Source: Prescottella soli
Lineage (GTDB): Bacteria; Actinomycetota; Actinomycetes; Mycobacteriales; Mycobacteriaceae
Length of the DNA: 64,000 bases
Assembly: GCF_040024445.1 (NCBI RefSeq)
Contig: NZ_CP157276.1
Span: 1,364,001-1,428,000, forward strand
Reading direction: 5' to 3'
The position numbers and the translations under genes are program-made. Below are positions 54,159-64,000 of this stretch, piece after piece; the stretch's first letter is position 1; each line of letters opens with the position of its first letter. The notes under the pieces were generated by a model. It was given only the letters and a program-made list of their open reading frames with translations, was not told the origin of the DNA and searched no databases.

Positions 54159-55163
54159 TCAGTTGCGGGCGGCGCGCAGTTCCCGCGGCAGTGCGAAGAC
54201 GAGCGTCTCGTTGGCGGTGGTCACCGACTGCACGTCCGCGAAGCCGTGCTCGGCGAGCAGGTCGATGACGCCGCGGACCAGAATCTCCGGCACTGAGGCG
54301 CCGGACGTGATGCCGACGGTCCGCACGCCGTCGAGCCACTCGAGATCGACCTCCCGGGCGTAGTCGACCAGGTGCGCGGCGCGCGCACCGGCGCCCAGCG
54401 CCACCTCGACCAGCCGCACCGAGTTGGACGAGTTCCGCGATCCGACCACGATCACCAGGTCGCACTCCGGTGCCATCGCCTTCACGGCCACCTGACGGTT
54501 CTGCGTGGCGTAACAGATGTCGTCGCTCGGCGGGTCCTCGAGCTGCGGGAACTTCTGTCGCAGCCGCTGCACGGTCTCCATCGTCTCGTCGACGGACAGC
54601 GTCGTCTGCGACAGCCAGACGACCTTGGCGCCGTCGCGCACCGTGACGTTCTCGACCGCGTCGGGGCCGTCGACCAGTTGCACGTGATCGGGGGCCTCGC
54701 CGGCGGTGCCCTCGACCTCCTCGTGGCCCTCGTGCCCGATCAGCAGGATGTCGTAGTCGTCGCGCGCGAACCGCTTGGCCTCCTGGTGGACCTTCGTCAC
54801 CAGCGGGCACGTCGCGTCGATCGTGTGCAGACTCCGCTCGGCGGCGGCGGCGTGGACCGCCGGCGACACGCCGTGCGCGGAGAACACCAGTACCGATCCC
54901 GCGGGGACCTCGTCGGTCTCGTCGACGAAGACGACGCCCCGCTCTGCGAGCGTGTCGACGACGTGGCGGTTGTGCACGATCTCCTTGCGCACGTAGATCG
55001 GCGCGCCGTGCTTCTCGAGGGCCTTCTCGACGGTCTCGACCGCGCGGTCGACGCCCGCGCAGTAGCCGCGAGGCTCGGCCAGGAGAACCCGCTTGCCCTG
55101 ATCGGCGGCGTCGGCACCGACGGATCGGGCGATACCCAGATTGAGAGGAACAGCCGAAGACAT
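54159..55163 (-). CDS. ispH: 4-hydroxy-3-methylbut-2-enyl diphosphate reductase
   Basis: A 334-residue IspH (LytB). The three cluster cysteines are in [26 protein letters not shown] and the third region of [15 protein letters not shown]-type substrate residues ([17 protein letters not shown]) are intact. It makes IPP and DMAPP, the last step of the MEP pathway. ATG 55163 is preceded by TACGCT six bases upstream (leaderless); a longer start at 55208 lacks family similarity. Confidence 0.95.
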   Translation of the reverse strand: MSSAVPLNLGIARSVGADAADQGKRVLLAEPRGYCAGVDRAVETVEKALEKHGAPIYVRKEIVHNRHVVDTLAERGVVFVDETDEVPAGSVLVFSAHGVSPAVHAAAAERSLHTIDATCPLVTKVHQEAKRFARDDYDILLIGHEGHEEVEGTAGEAPDHVQLVDGPDAVENVTVRDGAKVVWLSQTTLSVDETMETVQRLRQKFPQLEDPPSDDICYATQNRQVAVKAMAPECDLVIVVGSRNSSNSVRLVEVALGAGARAAHLVDYAREVDLEWLDGVRTVGITSGASVPEILVRGVIDLLAEHGFADVQSVTTANETLVFALPRELRAARN

Positions 55164-55169
55164 GACTCC

Positions 55170-55175
55170 AGCGTA
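55170..55175 (-). promoter_or_regulatory. Leaderless -10 TACGCT of ispH
   Basis: On the minus strand TACGCT, six bases, then the ATG at 55163. Confidence 0.45.
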
Positions 55176-55284
55176 CGGTGCATGCCGCCGGGGCCCCGTC
55201 CAGCACACGGCGATGCGGGATCGGGGGCCGGATCACCGGGGGCGTCGGCTACCAAATCGCGCCATCGTGAGGCAGGCTGTGAGC

Positions 55285-55890
55285 ATGATCCGTCCTCCGT
55301 TCGTGGCGCGCGTCGCCGCCGGTATGGCCATCACGGCGTACGAAGAGGCACTCAAGCTGCCGTCCACCGCCATGACGCTGCCGATGACCGCGGTCAGTCA
55401 GGTGCTGCAGACGACGATGCGGGTTCAGCAGTCCATGACCGCGCTCGCCATCAAGGGCGACCAGGCGTTCTGTCTCTTCGACCGCAACGAGGAAGAGCCG
55501 TCGTGGGCGGTGTTCGACGAGGACCGCAGCGACTTCGACACCGACGGTGAGGTGGACGTCGAGGGCCCGGCGGACGCCGACACACCCGACCGCCCGAGCA
55601 CGCCGGGCCGGTTCGCGCTGTACTCGATGACCCCCGCCGAGGGCGACGACGCCGCGGACCGCACGGAGAAGACCGCCGACACCGGGGCCACCGCCCACGA
55701 CGTTCCCGTTCCGGAGATCGCCGAGGAACTCGACTACGCGGCCCTCACGCTGGCCCAACTGCGGACCCGGCTGCGGTCGCTGTCGGTGGAGGACCTGACG
55801 GCGCTGCTCGAATACGAGGAGCGCACTGCGGCCCGAGCACCGTTCCAGACCATGCTCACCAACCGCATCACCTCCGCCAAAGCCAAGTGA
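55285..55890 (+). CDS. Lipid-droplet-associated protein
   Basis: A 201-residue protein starting [20 protein letters not shown], then [21 protein letters not shown], an acidic disordered middle (~80-145) and a C-terminal helical region with [21 protein letters not shown]. This matches the Rhodococcus family annotated as lipid-droplet-associated, found next to xseA in mycolate actinomycetes. The N-terminal amphipathic helices would bind the droplet surface. A GTG two codons upstream is also possible. The stop overlaps xseA as GTGA. Confidence 0.75.
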   Translation: MIRPPFVARVAAGMAITAYEEALKLPSTAMTLPMTAVSQVLQTTMRVQQSMTALAIKGDQAFCLFDRNEEEPSWAVFDEDRSDFDTDGEVDVEGPADADTPDRPSTPGRFALYSMTPAEGDDAADRTEKTADTGATAHDVPVPEIAEELDYAALTLAQLRTRLRSLSVEDLTALLEYEERTAARAPFQTMLTNRITSAKAK

Positions 55891-57143
55891 CCTCCGCTCG
55901 CCCCGCTTCCAGCGGCCCGTCCCCGAGCACGGCCGAGCAGCCCTGGCCGGTACGGACCGTCTCCACCAAGGTCGCGCAGTGGATCGACCGCCTCGGCAGC
56001 GTGTGGGTCGAGGGCCAGATCACGCAGATCAACGCCCGCCCGGGCACCCGGACGGCGTTCCTCGTGCTGCGCGACCCCTCGGTCGACATGTCGCTGTCGG
56101 TGACCTGCTCGCCGCAGCTGCTGCGCGACGCCCCGGTCCCGCTCACCGAGGGCAGCCGCGTCGTGATGTTCGGCAAGCTGTCGTTCTACACCGGCCGCGG
56201 GTCGGTGTCGCTGCGGGTCACCGAGATCCGGGCCGTCGGCATCGGCGAGCTGCTCGCCCGGATCGAGCGGCTGCGCGCGCTGCTCGCGGCGGAGGGCCTG
56301 TTCGATCCGCGGCTCAAGCGGCCACTGCCGTTCCTGCCCGGCACGATCGGCCTGATCACCGGTCGGGCCAGCGCCGCCGAACACGACGTGCTCAGCGTCG
56401 CGGAGCGCCGGTGGCCGGCGGTGCGGTTCGAGGTCCGCAACACCGCGGTCCAGGGTCCGACGGCGGTGCCGCAGATCATCGCGGCACTCGAGGAGCTGGA
56501 CCACGATCCGAACGTCGACGTGATCATCCTGGCCCGCGGCGGTGGCAGCGTCGAGGATCTGCTCCCGTTCTCCGACGAGACGCTGTGCCGCGCGATCGTG
56601 GCGTGCACGACGCCGGTGGTGAGCGCGATCGGCCACGAGCCGGACAGCCCGCTCAGCGACCACGTCGCCGACCTGCGCGCCGCGACGCCCACCGACGCCG
56701 CCAAACGCGTCGTGCCCGACGCTGTGGCCGAGCAGGCGCTGGTGTCCGAGCTGCGCGGGCGCAGTGCCGCGGCCCTGCGCAATTGGGTGCAGCGCGAGGC
56801 ACACCTCGTCGAACAGCTCCGCAGCCGCCCGGTGCTCGCCGATCCGCTCGCCGGGATCGACCGTCGGGCAGAGGAGGTCGAAAGGCTGCGCGACGCCGCT
56901 CGCCGGGACGTGAGCCGCGCGATCGCGGCGGAGTCGACGGCCGTCGAGCATCTGCGGGCGCGGCTGACGACACTCGGGCCGGCCGCGACGCTGGCCCGCG
57001 GGTACGCCGTGGTGCAGAAGGTGCTCGGTGACAACGAGCCTGAGGTGCTGCGGTCCGTGGACGACGCACCACCGGGCACGCAGATCCGAGTCAGGTTGGC
57101 CGACGGCGCGGTGCGCGCCGCCGTGATGGGAAGAGAGTCATGA
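55887..57143 (+). CDS. xseA: Exodeoxyribonuclease VII large subunit
   Basis: A 418-residue XseA: N-terminal OB fold ([20 protein letters not shown]), core with [16 protein letters not shown] and [18 protein letters not shown], helical arms and C-terminal segment RGYAVVQK. With XseB it degrades single-stranded DNA. GTG start overlapping the previous stop; ATGA overlap with xseB. Confidence 0.95.
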   Translation: MTSARPASSGPSPSTAEQPWPVRTVSTKVAQWIDRLGSVWVEGQITQINARPGTRTAFLVLRDPSVDMSLSVTCSPQLLRDAPVPLTEGSRVVMFGKLSFYTGRGSVSLRVTEIRAVGIGELLARIERLRALLAAEGLFDPRLKRPLPFLPGTIGLITGRASAAEHDVLSVAERRWPAVRFEVRNTAVQGPTAVPQIIAALEELDHDPNVDVIILARGGGSVEDLLPFSDETLCRAIVACTTPVVSAIGHEPDSPLSDHVADLRAATPTDAAKRVVPDAVAEQALVSELRGRSAAALRNWVQREAHLVEQLRSRPVLADPLAGIDRRAEEVERLRDAARRDVSRAIAAESTAVEHLRARLTTLGPAATLARGYAVVQKVLGDNEPEVLRSVDDAPPGTQIRVRLADGAVRAAVMGRES

Positions 57144-57370
57144 GCAACGCAGATGTGGCCGAACTCGGTTACGAGGCGGCGCGGGACGAGCTGGTCGTCG
57201 TCGTGAAGACCCTCGAGCTGGGCGGCCTGGACCTGGACGAATCGCTCGCACTGTGGGAGCGCGGCGAGGCGCTGGCCAAGCGCTGCGAGGAACACCTCGC
57301 GGGCGCCCGCCAGCGCGTCGAGCAGGCACTCGCCCACGCCGACGACGCCGCCGACGACTCGGACGAGTAG
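57140..57370 (+). CDS. xseB: Exodeoxyribonuclease VII small subunit
   Basis: A 76-residue Xse[19 protein letters not shown], then [20 protein letters not shown], the family signature that forms the helical hairpin capping XseA, and an acidic tail. The length is normal. Coupled to xseA by ATGA. Confidence 0.94.
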   Translation: MSNADVAELGYEAARDELVVVVKTLELGGLDLDESLALWERGEALAKRCEEHLAGARQRVEQALAHADDAADDSDE

Positions 57371-57375
57371 GCCCC

Positions 57376-57945
57376 CTACTGCTGCAGCGGCTGAACCGAC
57401 CCGACCGCGGTCGCGAGTGTGGTGAAGTTCGCCGCGGGCGCGGGCCCGGTGATCAGGATCCGGGTGGCACCGAAGTCGCTGACCCAGATGGCCTCGACGC
57501 CGTCGCCACCGAACACATCCCACGTGTGGTCACCGATCTGCTCGGTGCCGGTCGCGTACCGGGGTTCGCCGGCGATGAACGGGACCAGCGCCTCCTCGGA
57601 GGCGTCGCTCTGCGTCAGCTGGATGTATCGGCCGGCTTCGGTGATGAAACCGATGTTGCTCGAGTCACCGCCCCCGTTACCGGAGACGATGCTCCGGGAA
57701 CCCGAGTTCGGGGTCCAGCCCTGAGGAGTTTCGGGCTGACGGATCGGGAAGCCCAGCTCCCGTGAGTCGTACTTGAACGCGGCCTCGGCGTCGAAGCTGG
57801 GGATCGGGCCCTGCTTCGGACCGCCCGGGCTGAACGAGCAGGACTGGGCAACCACCGCGATCAGCAGACACGCCACCACCAGCGGGATCAGGGACCACGC
57901 CATGTCTTGGCCGTTCTGCAGAATGCGGGGCTTCTTATCGGGCAC
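57376..57945 (-). CDS. DUF4245 membrane-anchored protein
   Basis: A 189-residue protein with an N-terminal motif PDKKPRILQNGQDMAWSLIP, a single membrane helix (LVVACLLIAVVAQSC) and an extracytoplasmic domain containing YDSRELGFPIR and WTPNSGS. DUF4245 proteins always lie between xseAB and glpX in this order; function unknown. GTG 57945 was chosen as it keeps the conserved PDKKPRIL start. Confidence 0.85.
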   Translation of the reverse strand: MPDKKPRILQNGQDMAWSLIPLVVACLLIAVVAQSCSFSPGGPKQGPIPSFDAEAAFKYDSRELGFPIRQPETPQGWTPNSGSRSIVSGNGGGDSSNIGFITEAGRYIQLTQSDASEEALVPFIAGEPRYATGTEQIGDHTWDVFGGDGVEAIWVSDFGATRILITGPAPAANFTTLATAVGSVQPLQQ

Positions 57946-58127
57946 GGTGTCCAGTATTCCTGTTCCCGCCTCCGGGTGGCCCAGCCCCCCACTCATCGTG
58001 GGGGTTCTGAGAGAATCACTCCGAGATTCGTCCACCGAATCGACGGCCCGACCGCAACGCGGTCGACCGCCCCGAAGTGTCGGCCACCACATTGCGCCGA
58101 CCTTGACTGCTGCAGGAGGCACTGCCC

Positions 58128-59168
58128 ATGACGGCCAGCACCCCATCGAGTCGCCGCGAGGCCCCGGACCGCAACCTCGCTCTCGAGCTGGTACGAGTCA
58201 CAGAAGCCGCCGCCATGGCTGCAGGCCGTTGGGTCGGCCGGGGTGACAAGGAGGGCGGCGACGGGGCCGCCGTCGATGCCATGCGCCACATGGTGAGCTC
58301 GGTCTCGATGCAGGGCGTCGTCGTCATCGGCGAGGGCGAGAAGGACGAAGCCCCGATGCTCTACAACGGTGAGGAAGTCGGCAACGGCGACGGCCCGCTG
58401 TGCGACGTCGCGGTCGATCCGATCGACGGCACCACGCTGATGAGCAAGGGCGCCCCGGGCTCGATCGCGGTCCTCGCGGTGGCCGAGCGCGGCGCGATGT
58501 TCGACCCGTCCGCCGTGTTCTACATGGACAAGATCGCCGTCGGCCCCGAGGCCGCCGACGTCATCGATCTGTCTGCGGGTGTCGCCGAGAACATCCGTCG
58601 CGTCGCGAAGGCCAAGAACCGCGCAGTCTCCGACACGACCGTGACCATCCTGGACCGTCCGCGCCACGCCGACATCATCCGCGAGATCCGTGAGACCGGC
58701 GCGCGCATCCGCCTGATCTCCGACGGCGACGTCGCCGGCGCGATCGCGACGGCCCGCCCCGAGTCGGGCGTCGACATGCTGCTCGGCATCGGCGGCACCC
58801 CGGAGGGCATCATCGCCGCGGCCGCGCTGCGCTGCATGGGCGGCGCGCTGCAGGGCCGCCTGGCCCCGACCGACGACGCCGAGCGTCAGAAGGCGCTCGA
58901 CGCGGGCCACGACCTCGACCGCGTCCTGCGGACCGAGGAGCTGGTCACGGGCGAGAACATCTTCTTCTGCGCGACCGGCGTCACCGACGGTGACCTGCTC
59001 AAGGGCGTGCGCTACTACGGTGGCGGTGCGACGACGCAGTCGATCGTCATGCGCAGCAAGTCCGGCACCGTCCGCATGATCGAGGCCTACCACCGCCTCG
59101 AGAAGCTGCACGAGTTCTCGTCGATCAACTTCGACGGCGTCGACGGCGCGCAGCCGCCGATGCCCTGA
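58128..59168 (+). CDS. glpX: Class II fructose-1,6-bisphosphatase
   Basis: A 346-residue Glp[21 protein letters not shown], metal sites in [11 protein letters not shown] and [25 protein letters not shown], and a normal C-terminus. It is the gluconeogenic FBPase of actinobacteria, which lack the class I enzyme. GGAGG nine bases before the ATG. Confidence 0.95.
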   Translation: MTASTPSSRREAPDRNLALELVRVTEAAAMAAGRWVGRGDKEGGDGAAVDAMRHMVSSVSMQGVVVIGEGEKDEAPMLYNGEEVGNGDGPLCDVAVDPIDGTTLMSKGAPGSIAVLAVAERGAMFDPSAVFYMDKIAVGPEAADVIDLSAGVAENIRRVAKAKNRAVSDTTVTILDRPRHADIIREIRETGARIRLISDGDVAGAIATARPESGVDMLLGIGGTPEGIIAAAALRCMGGALQGRLAPTDDAERQKALDAGHDLDRVLRTEELVTGENIFFCATGVTDGDLLKGVRYYGGGATTQSIVMRSKSGTVRMIEAYHRLEKLHEFSSINFDGVDGAQPPMP

Positions 59169-59184
59169 TCGACCCATAGTTCCC

Positions 59185-59237
59185 AGCTGAAGGGTCCCTT
59201 CGTGCGCTGCCCGCGCGTGAAGGGACCCTTCAGCTTT
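59185..59237 (+). terminator. 17-bp perfect hairpin between glpX and fumC
   Basis: AGCTGAAGGGTCCCTTC and its exact complement (59219-59235) around a 17-base loop, followed by TT. A strong terminator for glpX; fumC must then have its own promoter in the 22 bases that follow or read through. Confidence 0.85.
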
Positions 59238-59259
59238 GCCGCGGTGGCAAGCTGGATCC

Positions 59260-60678
59260 ATGAGCGACAGCAGCGATCCGCAGTTCCGTATCGAACACGA
59301 CACGATGGGCGAGGTTCGGGTCCCGGTCGACGCGCTGTGGCGCGCGCAGACGCAGCGTGCCGTCGAGAACTTCCCCATCTCGGGCCGCGGCCTCGAACGC
59401 ACGCAGATCCGCGCGATGGGCCTGCTGAAAGCGGCCTGCGCACAGGTCAACAAGGATCTCGGATTGCTCGCGCCGGAAAAGGCCGACGCGATCATCGCCG
59501 CCGCGAACGAGATCGCGGACGGCCGCCACGACGACCAGTTCCCGATCGACGTGTTCCAGACCGGTTCGGGCACAAGTTCGAACATGAACGCCAACGAGGT
59601 CATCGCGAGCCTCGCCGCGACGGCCGGCGTGACCGTGCACCCCAACGACGACGTGAACATGTCGCAGTCGTCGAACGACACCTTTCCGACGGCCACGCAC
59701 GTCGCCGCGACCGAGGCCGCCGTCAAGGATCTCGTGCCCGCGCTCGACCACCTGCGACTCGCCTTGCTCGACAAGGCCGCCCAATGGCGGACGGTGGTGA
59801 AGTCCGGACGCACCCACCTGATGGACGCGGTGCCGGTCACGCTCGGACAGGAGTTCGGTGGCTACGCCCACCAGATCGAGGCCGGCATGGAGCGTGTCCT
59901 GGCGACACTGCCGCGACTCGGCGAACTACCCATCGGTGGCACCGCGGTCGGCACGGGCCTCAACGCGCCCGACGGCTTCGGTCCCCGCGTGGTCGCGGAA
60001 CTGGTGCGCGCCACCGGCCTCGACGCCCTCACTCCCGCGCGCAATCACTTCGAAGCGCAGGCCGCCCGGGACGGTCTGGTGGAGGCGTCGGGTGCGCTGC
60101 GCACGGTCGCGGTGTCGCTGACCAAGATCGCCAACGACATCCGGTGGATGGGCTCCGGCCCGCTGACCGGTCTCGGGGAGATCCGGCTGCCGGACCTGCA
60201 GCCGGGGAGCTCGATCATGCCCGGCAAGGTCAATCCCGTTCTGCCCGAGGCGGTCACACAGGTCGCGGCACAGGTGGTCGGCAACGACGCGGCCGTCGCG
60301 TGGGGCGGCGCCGCGGGCGCGTTCGAGTTGAACGTCTACATCCCGGTGATGGCCCGCAACCTCCTCGAGTCGTTCCGCCTGCTCGCCAACGTCTCTCGAC
60401 TCTTCGCCGACCGCTGCATCGCAGGGCTCGAGGCCAACGAGGAGCATCTGCGCATGCTGGCCGAGTCGTCGCCGTCGATCGTGACGCCGCTGAACTCGGC
60501 GATCGGGTACGAGGAGGCCGCGGCGGTCGCGAAGCAGGCGTTGAAGGAGAAGAAGACGATTCGGCAGACGGTGATCGACCGGGGGCTGATCGGTGACGGT
60601 CTCACCGAGGCGGAACTGGATCGCCGCCTCGACGTGCTCGCGATGACGAACGTCGACGACGCGACGCCCGGGGAGTGA
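59260..60678 (+). CDS. fumC: Class II fumarate hydratase
   Basis: A 472-residue Fum[38 protein letters not shown], and the catalytic loop [16 protein letters not shown]. Iron-free tetrameric fumarase. The ATG at 59260 gives the expected [17 protein letters not shown] start. A class I fumarase is encoded at 17011, so two unrelated enzymes share the step. Confidence 0.95.
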   Translation: MSDSSDPQFRIEHDTMGEVRVPVDALWRAQTQRAVENFPISGRGLERTQIRAMGLLKAACAQVNKDLGLLAPEKADAIIAAANEIADGRHDDQFPIDVFQTGSGTSSNMNANEVIASLAATAGVTVHPNDDVNMSQSSNDTFPTATHVAATEAAVKDLVPALDHLRLALLDKAAQWRTVVKSGRTHLMDAVPVTLGQEFGGYAHQIEAGMERVLATLPRLGELPIGGTAVGTGLNAPDGFGPRVVAELVRATGLDALTPARNHFEAQAARDGLVEASGALRTVAVSLTKIANDIRWMGSGPLTGLGEIRLPDLQPGSSIMPGKVNPVLPEAVTQVAAQVVGNDAAVAWGGAAGAFELNVYIPVMARNLLESFRLLANVSRLFADRCIAGLEANEEHLRMLAESSPSIVTPLNSAIGYEEAAAVAKQALKEKKTIRQTVIDRGLIGDGLTEAELDRRLDVLAMTNVDDATPGE

Positions 60679-60682
60679 TCGG

Positions 60683-61096
60683 ATGACGACCCCGGACGCC
60701 GGCGCCGCCGTGCAGGTGGTCGAGGACTTCTTCGCCGCCCTCACCGACCGGGACGTCGACCGCGCCTGCCGGTACCTCGCACCGGACGTCGTGTGGCAGA
60801 ACTCCACCCTGCCGACGCTGCGCGGACTGCCCACGGTGCGGCGGGCACTCGCGTTCGCGAACCGGCCGGCGCTCCGGTTCGAGGCGGAGATGCAGCACAT
60901 CACGAGCGACGGCGCGACGGTGCTCACCGAGCGGATCGACACGCTGGTCGTCGGCCCGCTGCGGTCGACCTTCTGGGTGTGCGGAACCTTCGAACTGCGC
61001 GACGGCCGAATTACGTTGTGGCGGGACCGCTTCAGTTGGGGCAACGTCGCAGTGGGCACCGTCAGGGCGACGGCCCGTTCCCTGCTTCGGCGGTAG
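60683..61096 (+). CDS. Limonene-1,2-epoxide hydrolase-like/SnoaL-fold protein
   Basis: A 137-residue NTF2-like fold protein: VVEDFFAALTDRDVDRACRY, LAPDVVWQNSTLPTLRG and ITLWRDRFSWGN, which carries the D-R-F pair and aspartate pattern of limonene-epoxide-hydrolase-like proteins. Substrate uncertain; it is four bases after fumC and may be read with it. Confidence 0.75.
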   Translation: MTTPDAGAAVQVVEDFFAALTDRDVDRACRYLAPDVVWQNSTLPTLRGLPTVRRALAFANRPALRFEAEMQHITSDGATVLTERIDTLVVGPLRSTFWVCGTFELRDGRITLWRDRFSWGNVAVGTVRATARSLLRR

Positions 61097-61293
61097 CAAC
61101 CCGAAGTGCAACCCCGGATCGGCACCGGCTCGACAGATGAATGCGTTTGACATACATACTCATTCGGACAAACCGCCGAATCCTGACGCCTTCAGTCAAG
61201 TTTCCGATTCACGCTCGCAGTAGGCCTTCGCGCAGATATCCTCCGCCGGGCGCGGCTTCACGCGCCGATTCCAGCCGTCCGAAGGAGTGTTCG

Positions 61294-62418
61294 TTGGCAA
61301 GAATTGCTCGACTTCTCACCGGAGCAGTCGCGTCGGCAGCGGTGCTGACGACCCTCACCGGGGTCGCGTCCGCCCAGACCGGCAGCCTCGGGTCCGCCGA
61401 GATCGGCAGTCTGGGGAACATCGGGACCGGCAGTCTCCGGTCCCTCGGGACCGGCAGCGACGGACCTGCCGAGGTGAACCTGGACGAGGCATTCCCGGGA
61501 ATGCGGATCAACTTCGACGGCCAGGAGGGGTACCTCGGCAGCGACCTCGGCGACGGGAGGAAGGGGACGTCGGGAGTCTGCACGCTCGGGGTCGTCGGCA
61601 CCGATTCCGCCGGACGCCACGTCGGCATCACGGCGGGGCACTGCAACCCCGGCGCGGCGCAGTGGGACGTCAATCCCAAGTATGGGGGCGCGCCCCGCGG
61701 CGAGAAGGTCCTCGACAACGACCATCCGGTGTTCAACACCCGCACGAAGACCGGTGCCGAACCGATCGGATGGATCCGCTGGGTGGACGCAAAAACCTGC
61801 GAGACCGCCGAAGAGGCTCCCCAGTGCGTCAAGTGGAATCAGCAAGGCGAGCCCTTGAAGGACCCCGTCACCGGTAACGCCGTGGTCAACGCGAACGAAA
61901 CCTCCCCGAAGAGCACGACGGACTACATGGTCATCGAGTTCGCGCCGCGCATGCACTTGACCGGTCAGGTCAAGGACAAGGACGGTCACGAGGTGATGAG
62001 CACCACCGGGAAGACGAAATTCAAGGTCGACTCGATCTACCGGGATGCGAGCGGCGCGGTCGCGGTCCCGACCAAACCGCAGTACGTGGAGAACTTCGGG
62101 TCGGCGTCCGATCGCCGCACTTTCGCAGACCGATTCAACGAATTCGATGACGACCTGCTGTTCCAGGCCAGCGCCCCCAGTTCCGGCGTCGTCGGGGCGG
62201 CCATGGACGGCGGACTGTTCCGTTCGGGCGCGGTATTCGTACCCGGTGATTCGGGCGGTCCGGTGGCTCTGCGCGGCACGGGACAGTGGGTCGGCCTCAT
62301 CACGGCCGTCGACAGGACCCTGCTGATGCCGTGGGTGAACACGTCGGCGAAGAACATCCTCGCGGATCTCAACCCCCGCGGCGTCGTCGGAAGCGGATTC
62401 ACGCCGAGCACCAACTGA
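61294..62418 (+). CDS. Secreted trypsin-like (S1) protein with N-terminal GSLGS repeats
   Basis: A 374-residue exported protein. Signal peptide (LTGAVASAAVLTTLTGVASA, cleavage before QTGSLGS), then GSLGS/GSLG/GSL repeats to about residue 55, then a chymotrypsin-like domain: histidine in VGITAGHCNPG, aspartate in STTDYMVIEF and serine in VPGDSGGPVALRG. Cysteines pair in VCTLG/GHC and KTC/PQC. The TTG start at 61294 has GAAGGAG six bases upstream; longer starts run into non-coding sequence. A protease activity is likely but unproved. It shares the repeat type of three proteins at 32-38 kb. Confidence 0.8.
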   Translation: MARIARLLTGAVASAAVLTTLTGVASAQTGSLGSAEIGSLGNIGTGSLRSLGTGSDGPAEVNLDEAFPGMRINFDGQEGYLGSDLGDGRKGTSGVCTLGVVGTDSAGRHVGITAGHCNPGAAQWDVNPKYGGAPRGEKVLDNDHPVFNTRTKTGAEPIGWIRWVDAKTCETAEEAPQCVKWNQQGEPLKDPVTGNAVVNANETSPKSTTDYMVIEFAPRMHLTGQVKDKDGHEVMSTTGKTKFKVDSIYRDASGAVAVPTKPQYVENFGSASDRRTFADRFNEFDDDLLFQASAPSSGVVGAAMDGGLFRSGAVFVPGDSGGPVALRGTGQWVGLITAVDRTLLMPWVNTSAKNILADLNPRGVVGSGFTPSTN

Positions 62419-62436
62419 CACGGGTGCGGCGGCAGC

Positions 62437-62469
62437 GTGTGCTCGGCGGTTCGTCGCCGCCGAGCGCAC
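62437..62469 (+). terminator. Hairpin after the secreted S1 protein
   Basis: GTGTGCTCGGCGG and CCGCCGAGCGCAC pair with one G-T wobble around a seven-base loop, 18 bases after the stop. Confidence 0.65.
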
Positions 62470-62557
62470 GGGCCGACGCCACCGTCGACCTAGTAGGCTC
62501 CCGCTGAGCGGTACCGGCGAGATGTGCCGCTGGACCCCGCACAGGAAGCCGACGGCG

Positions 62558-62968
62558 ATGACCGAGCAGCAGAACACCTCCCCCGCATTCCAGGCCGGAC
62601 TCGACGTCCGCACCGAGGTGATGGGCGCCGACTTCGTCGAGCGGGCGTTCGACCGCACCCGCGGCACCGACTCCGAGGACGTCCAGGAGTTCATCACCGA
62701 GCACGTGTGGGGATCGGTGTGGACGCGACCGGGACTGGACCGCCGCAGCCGCAGCCTGCTCAACCTCGGCATGCTCATCGCGCTGCGCGCCGAGAACGAG
62801 CTCCGCGGCCACGTCCGCGGCGCCCTGCGAAACGGGTTGACCCGCACCGAGATCGTCGAGGCCGTCATCCACGCGAGCGCGTACTGCGGCGCCCCCGCCG
62901 GACTGGCCGCGATGCGGGTGGTGCAGGAGGTCCTCGAGGCCGAACTGGGTCCGCTCAGCGGCGACTGA
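62558..62968 (+). CDS. Carboxymuconolactone decarboxylase-family protein
   Basis: A 136-residue CMD protein: RRSRSLLNLGMLIALRAENE, LRGHVRGALRNGLTRTEIVEA and HASAYCGAPAGLAAMR. It fits 4-carboxymuconolactone decarboxylase (PcaC)-like enzymes more than AhpD, as it has one cysteine. No protocatechuate genes are next to it; it converges on the KstD-like gene with a 14-base overlap, so a different acid substrate is possible. AGGAAG is ten bases before the ATG. Confidence 0.78.
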   Translation: MTEQQNTSPAFQAGLDVRTEVMGADFVERAFDRTRGTDSEDVQEFITEHVWGSVWTRPGLDRRSRSLLNLGMLIALRAENELRGHVRGALRNGLTRTEIVEAVIHASAYCGAPAGLAAMRVVQEVLEAELGPLSGD

Positions 62969-64000
62969 CCGGATCGCCCGCCTTCTCCGCGATGTCGAGC
63001 GCCGCAAGGTAACCGAAGACCAGCGCGGGCCCGATGGTGGCGCCCGGACCGGCGTAGGTGTGGCCCATGACGGGCGCACTGGTGTTGCCTGCCGCGTACA
63101 ACCCGTCGATCACCGAACCGTCCTCGCGGAGCGCACGCCCGGCGACGTCGGTGACGATGCCGCCCTTGGTGCCGAGGTCGCCGGGCACCATCTGCGCGGC
63201 GTAGAACGGCGCCTTGCTCAGCTCCCCCAGGCTCGGGTTGGGCTTGTTGGTGATGTCACCGTAGTAGTGCTCGTACTTGCTCTCACCGCGGTGGAAGTCG
63301 TCGTCGACGCCCGTGCGCGCGAACCCGTTGAAGCGCTGGACCGTTGCTGCCAACTTGTCGGCGGGCACGCCGATCTTCTCGGCGAGCGCCTCGACAGTCG
63401 ACGCCTTGACGATCGCCCCGCTCTCGAGCCACTTGCGCGGCAGCGGGGCCCGGGCGGTGACGCCGGCGAACAGGTAGCGGTCGCGGTAGGTCTGGTCGAA
63501 GATCAGCCAGCACGGCAGGTTCTCGCCGGGGCCGTCGCCCTGCCCGAACTCGCCGCCGTACATGCGGTGCGTCGCCTCGACGTACGGCAGCGACTCGTTC
63601 ATGAAGCGCTCGCCGCGGTCGTTGACCATGAGGCTGCGCGGCAGCGACCGTTCGGCGAGCGCGAACCACGGACCCTTGGGCAGCGGGATGGACGGCGCCC
63701 ACCATGCGTCGTCCATGAAATCGATTGCGGCGCCCACCTTCAGACCGGCGTTGATGCCGTCACCGGTGTTCGACGGCGCACCGATCGTCCAGTCGGCACC
63801 GATGGGGGCGCGCTGGTACTTCTTGCGCATCTCGTCGTTGGCGTCGAACCCGCCGCAGGCGAGGATGACGCCGTGCTCGGCGCGGAGCGTGCGCTTGCCC
63901 CCACCGGATTCGACGACGACGCCCGTCACGCGCCCGTCCTCTACCACCAGGTCGACCAGACCGGTGTTCAGCCGCAACGGGATTCCCGCCTGCCGCACAC
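62955..64000 (-). CDS. KstD-like FAD-dependent dehydrogenase (5' part beyond window)
   Basis: The C-terminal ~348 residues of a fumarate-reductase/succinate-dehydrogenase-type flavoprotein. VILACGGFDAND, RFMNESLPYVEA and the end GNTSAPVMGHTYAGPGATIG then GPALVFGYLAALD are the signature of 3-ketosteroid-delta1-dehydrogenases and close relatives. The N-terminal FAD motif lies right of the window. It would introduce a ring double bond in a steroid or similar ketone; the true substrate may differ. Confidence 0.82.
   Translation of the reverse strand, partial: VRQAGIPLRLNTGLVDLVVEDGRVTGVVVESGGGKRTLRAEHGVILACGGFDANDEMRKKYQRAPIGADWTIGAPSNTGDGINAGLKVGAAIDFMDDAWWAPSIPLPKGPWFALAERSLPRSLMVNDRGERFMNESLPYVEATHRMYGGEFGQGDGPGENLPCWLIFDQTYRDRYLFAGVTARAPLPRKWLESGAIVKASTVEALAEKIGVPADKLAATVQRFNGFARTGVDDDFHRGESKYEHYYGDITNKPNPSLGELSKAPFYAAQMVPGDLGTKGGIVTDVAGRALREDGSVIDGLYAAGNTSAPVMGHTYAGPGATIGPALVFGYLAALDIAEKAGDPVSRR

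Noticed and set aside
57367-57379. GTAGG/CCTAC dyad between xseB and DUF4245 as terminator
   Set aside because: Five-base stem with a three-base loop overlapping the xseB stop; too weak to call.

Overview
The window is GC-rich DNA with dense, short-spaced genes, many ATGA/GTGA start-stop overlaps and frequent GTG starts. Together with the gene content (a lipid-droplet-associated protein, a KstD-like flavoprotein, an endoglycoceramidase-like hydrolase, xseA/xseB, glpX, ispH, DUF6542 and DUF4245 proteins), this points to a mycolic-acid actinobacterium of the Rhodococcus/Prescottella/Nocardia group. A Rhodococcus (R. equi-like) chromosome is the best guess. The species is inferred, not shown. 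No tRNA, rRNA or CRISPR array was seen.

Layout. 0-5 kb: a TetR regulator (cut by the left edge) coupled to a saccharopine-dehydrogenase-like protein, divergent from an oxalate pair, oxalyl-CoA decarboxylase plus formyl-CoA transferase. 4.7-10 kb: a secreted GH5 endoglycoceramidase-like enzyme, small membrane proteins, a winged-helix regulator, a methyltransferase and unknowns. 10-15 kb: a ketone-to-ester-to-acid module (Baeyer-Villiger monooxygenase divergent from an SDR dehydrogenase and an HSL-type esterase, with a TetR). 15-27 kb: mixed housekeeping and accessory genes, including class I fumarase, alcohol dehydrogenase, a mismatch uracil-DNA glycosylase, RtcB RNA ligase and a CMD-like protein. 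26.7-31.1 kb: an FBP-domain protein and the ssuACBD organosulfur operon, preceded by a 28-codon upstream ORF ending in a cysteine-rich tail.

31.3-40.2 kb is the least ordinary region. It holds secreted proteins with GSLGS-type repeats, long gene-poor stretches with several perfect hairpins, a frameshifted ORF, a DUF389 membrane protein flanked by direct repeats, an IS1380-like transposase start and tyrosine-integrase 3' ends. It looks like a decayed mobile-element landing site. 40.2-62 kb is mainly core: ychF, a dispanin-like protein, an MFS exporter with its MarR regulator and two matching operators, a glutamate-synthase-like protein, an AI-2E transporter, sbcCD, DUF6542, ispH, a lipid-droplet protein, xseAB, DUF4245, glpX and fumC. 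The right end has a secreted trypsin-like protein carrying the same GSLGS repeats, a CMD protein and a KstD-like flavoprotein cut by the right edge.

Regulation visible in the DNA. At least ten genes have a TANNNT hexamer 6-7 nt before the start codon, the signature of leaderless transcripts in actinobacteria. Several divergent or autoregulated units carry perfect palindromes at the promoter. Convergent genes are separated by long perfect hairpins.
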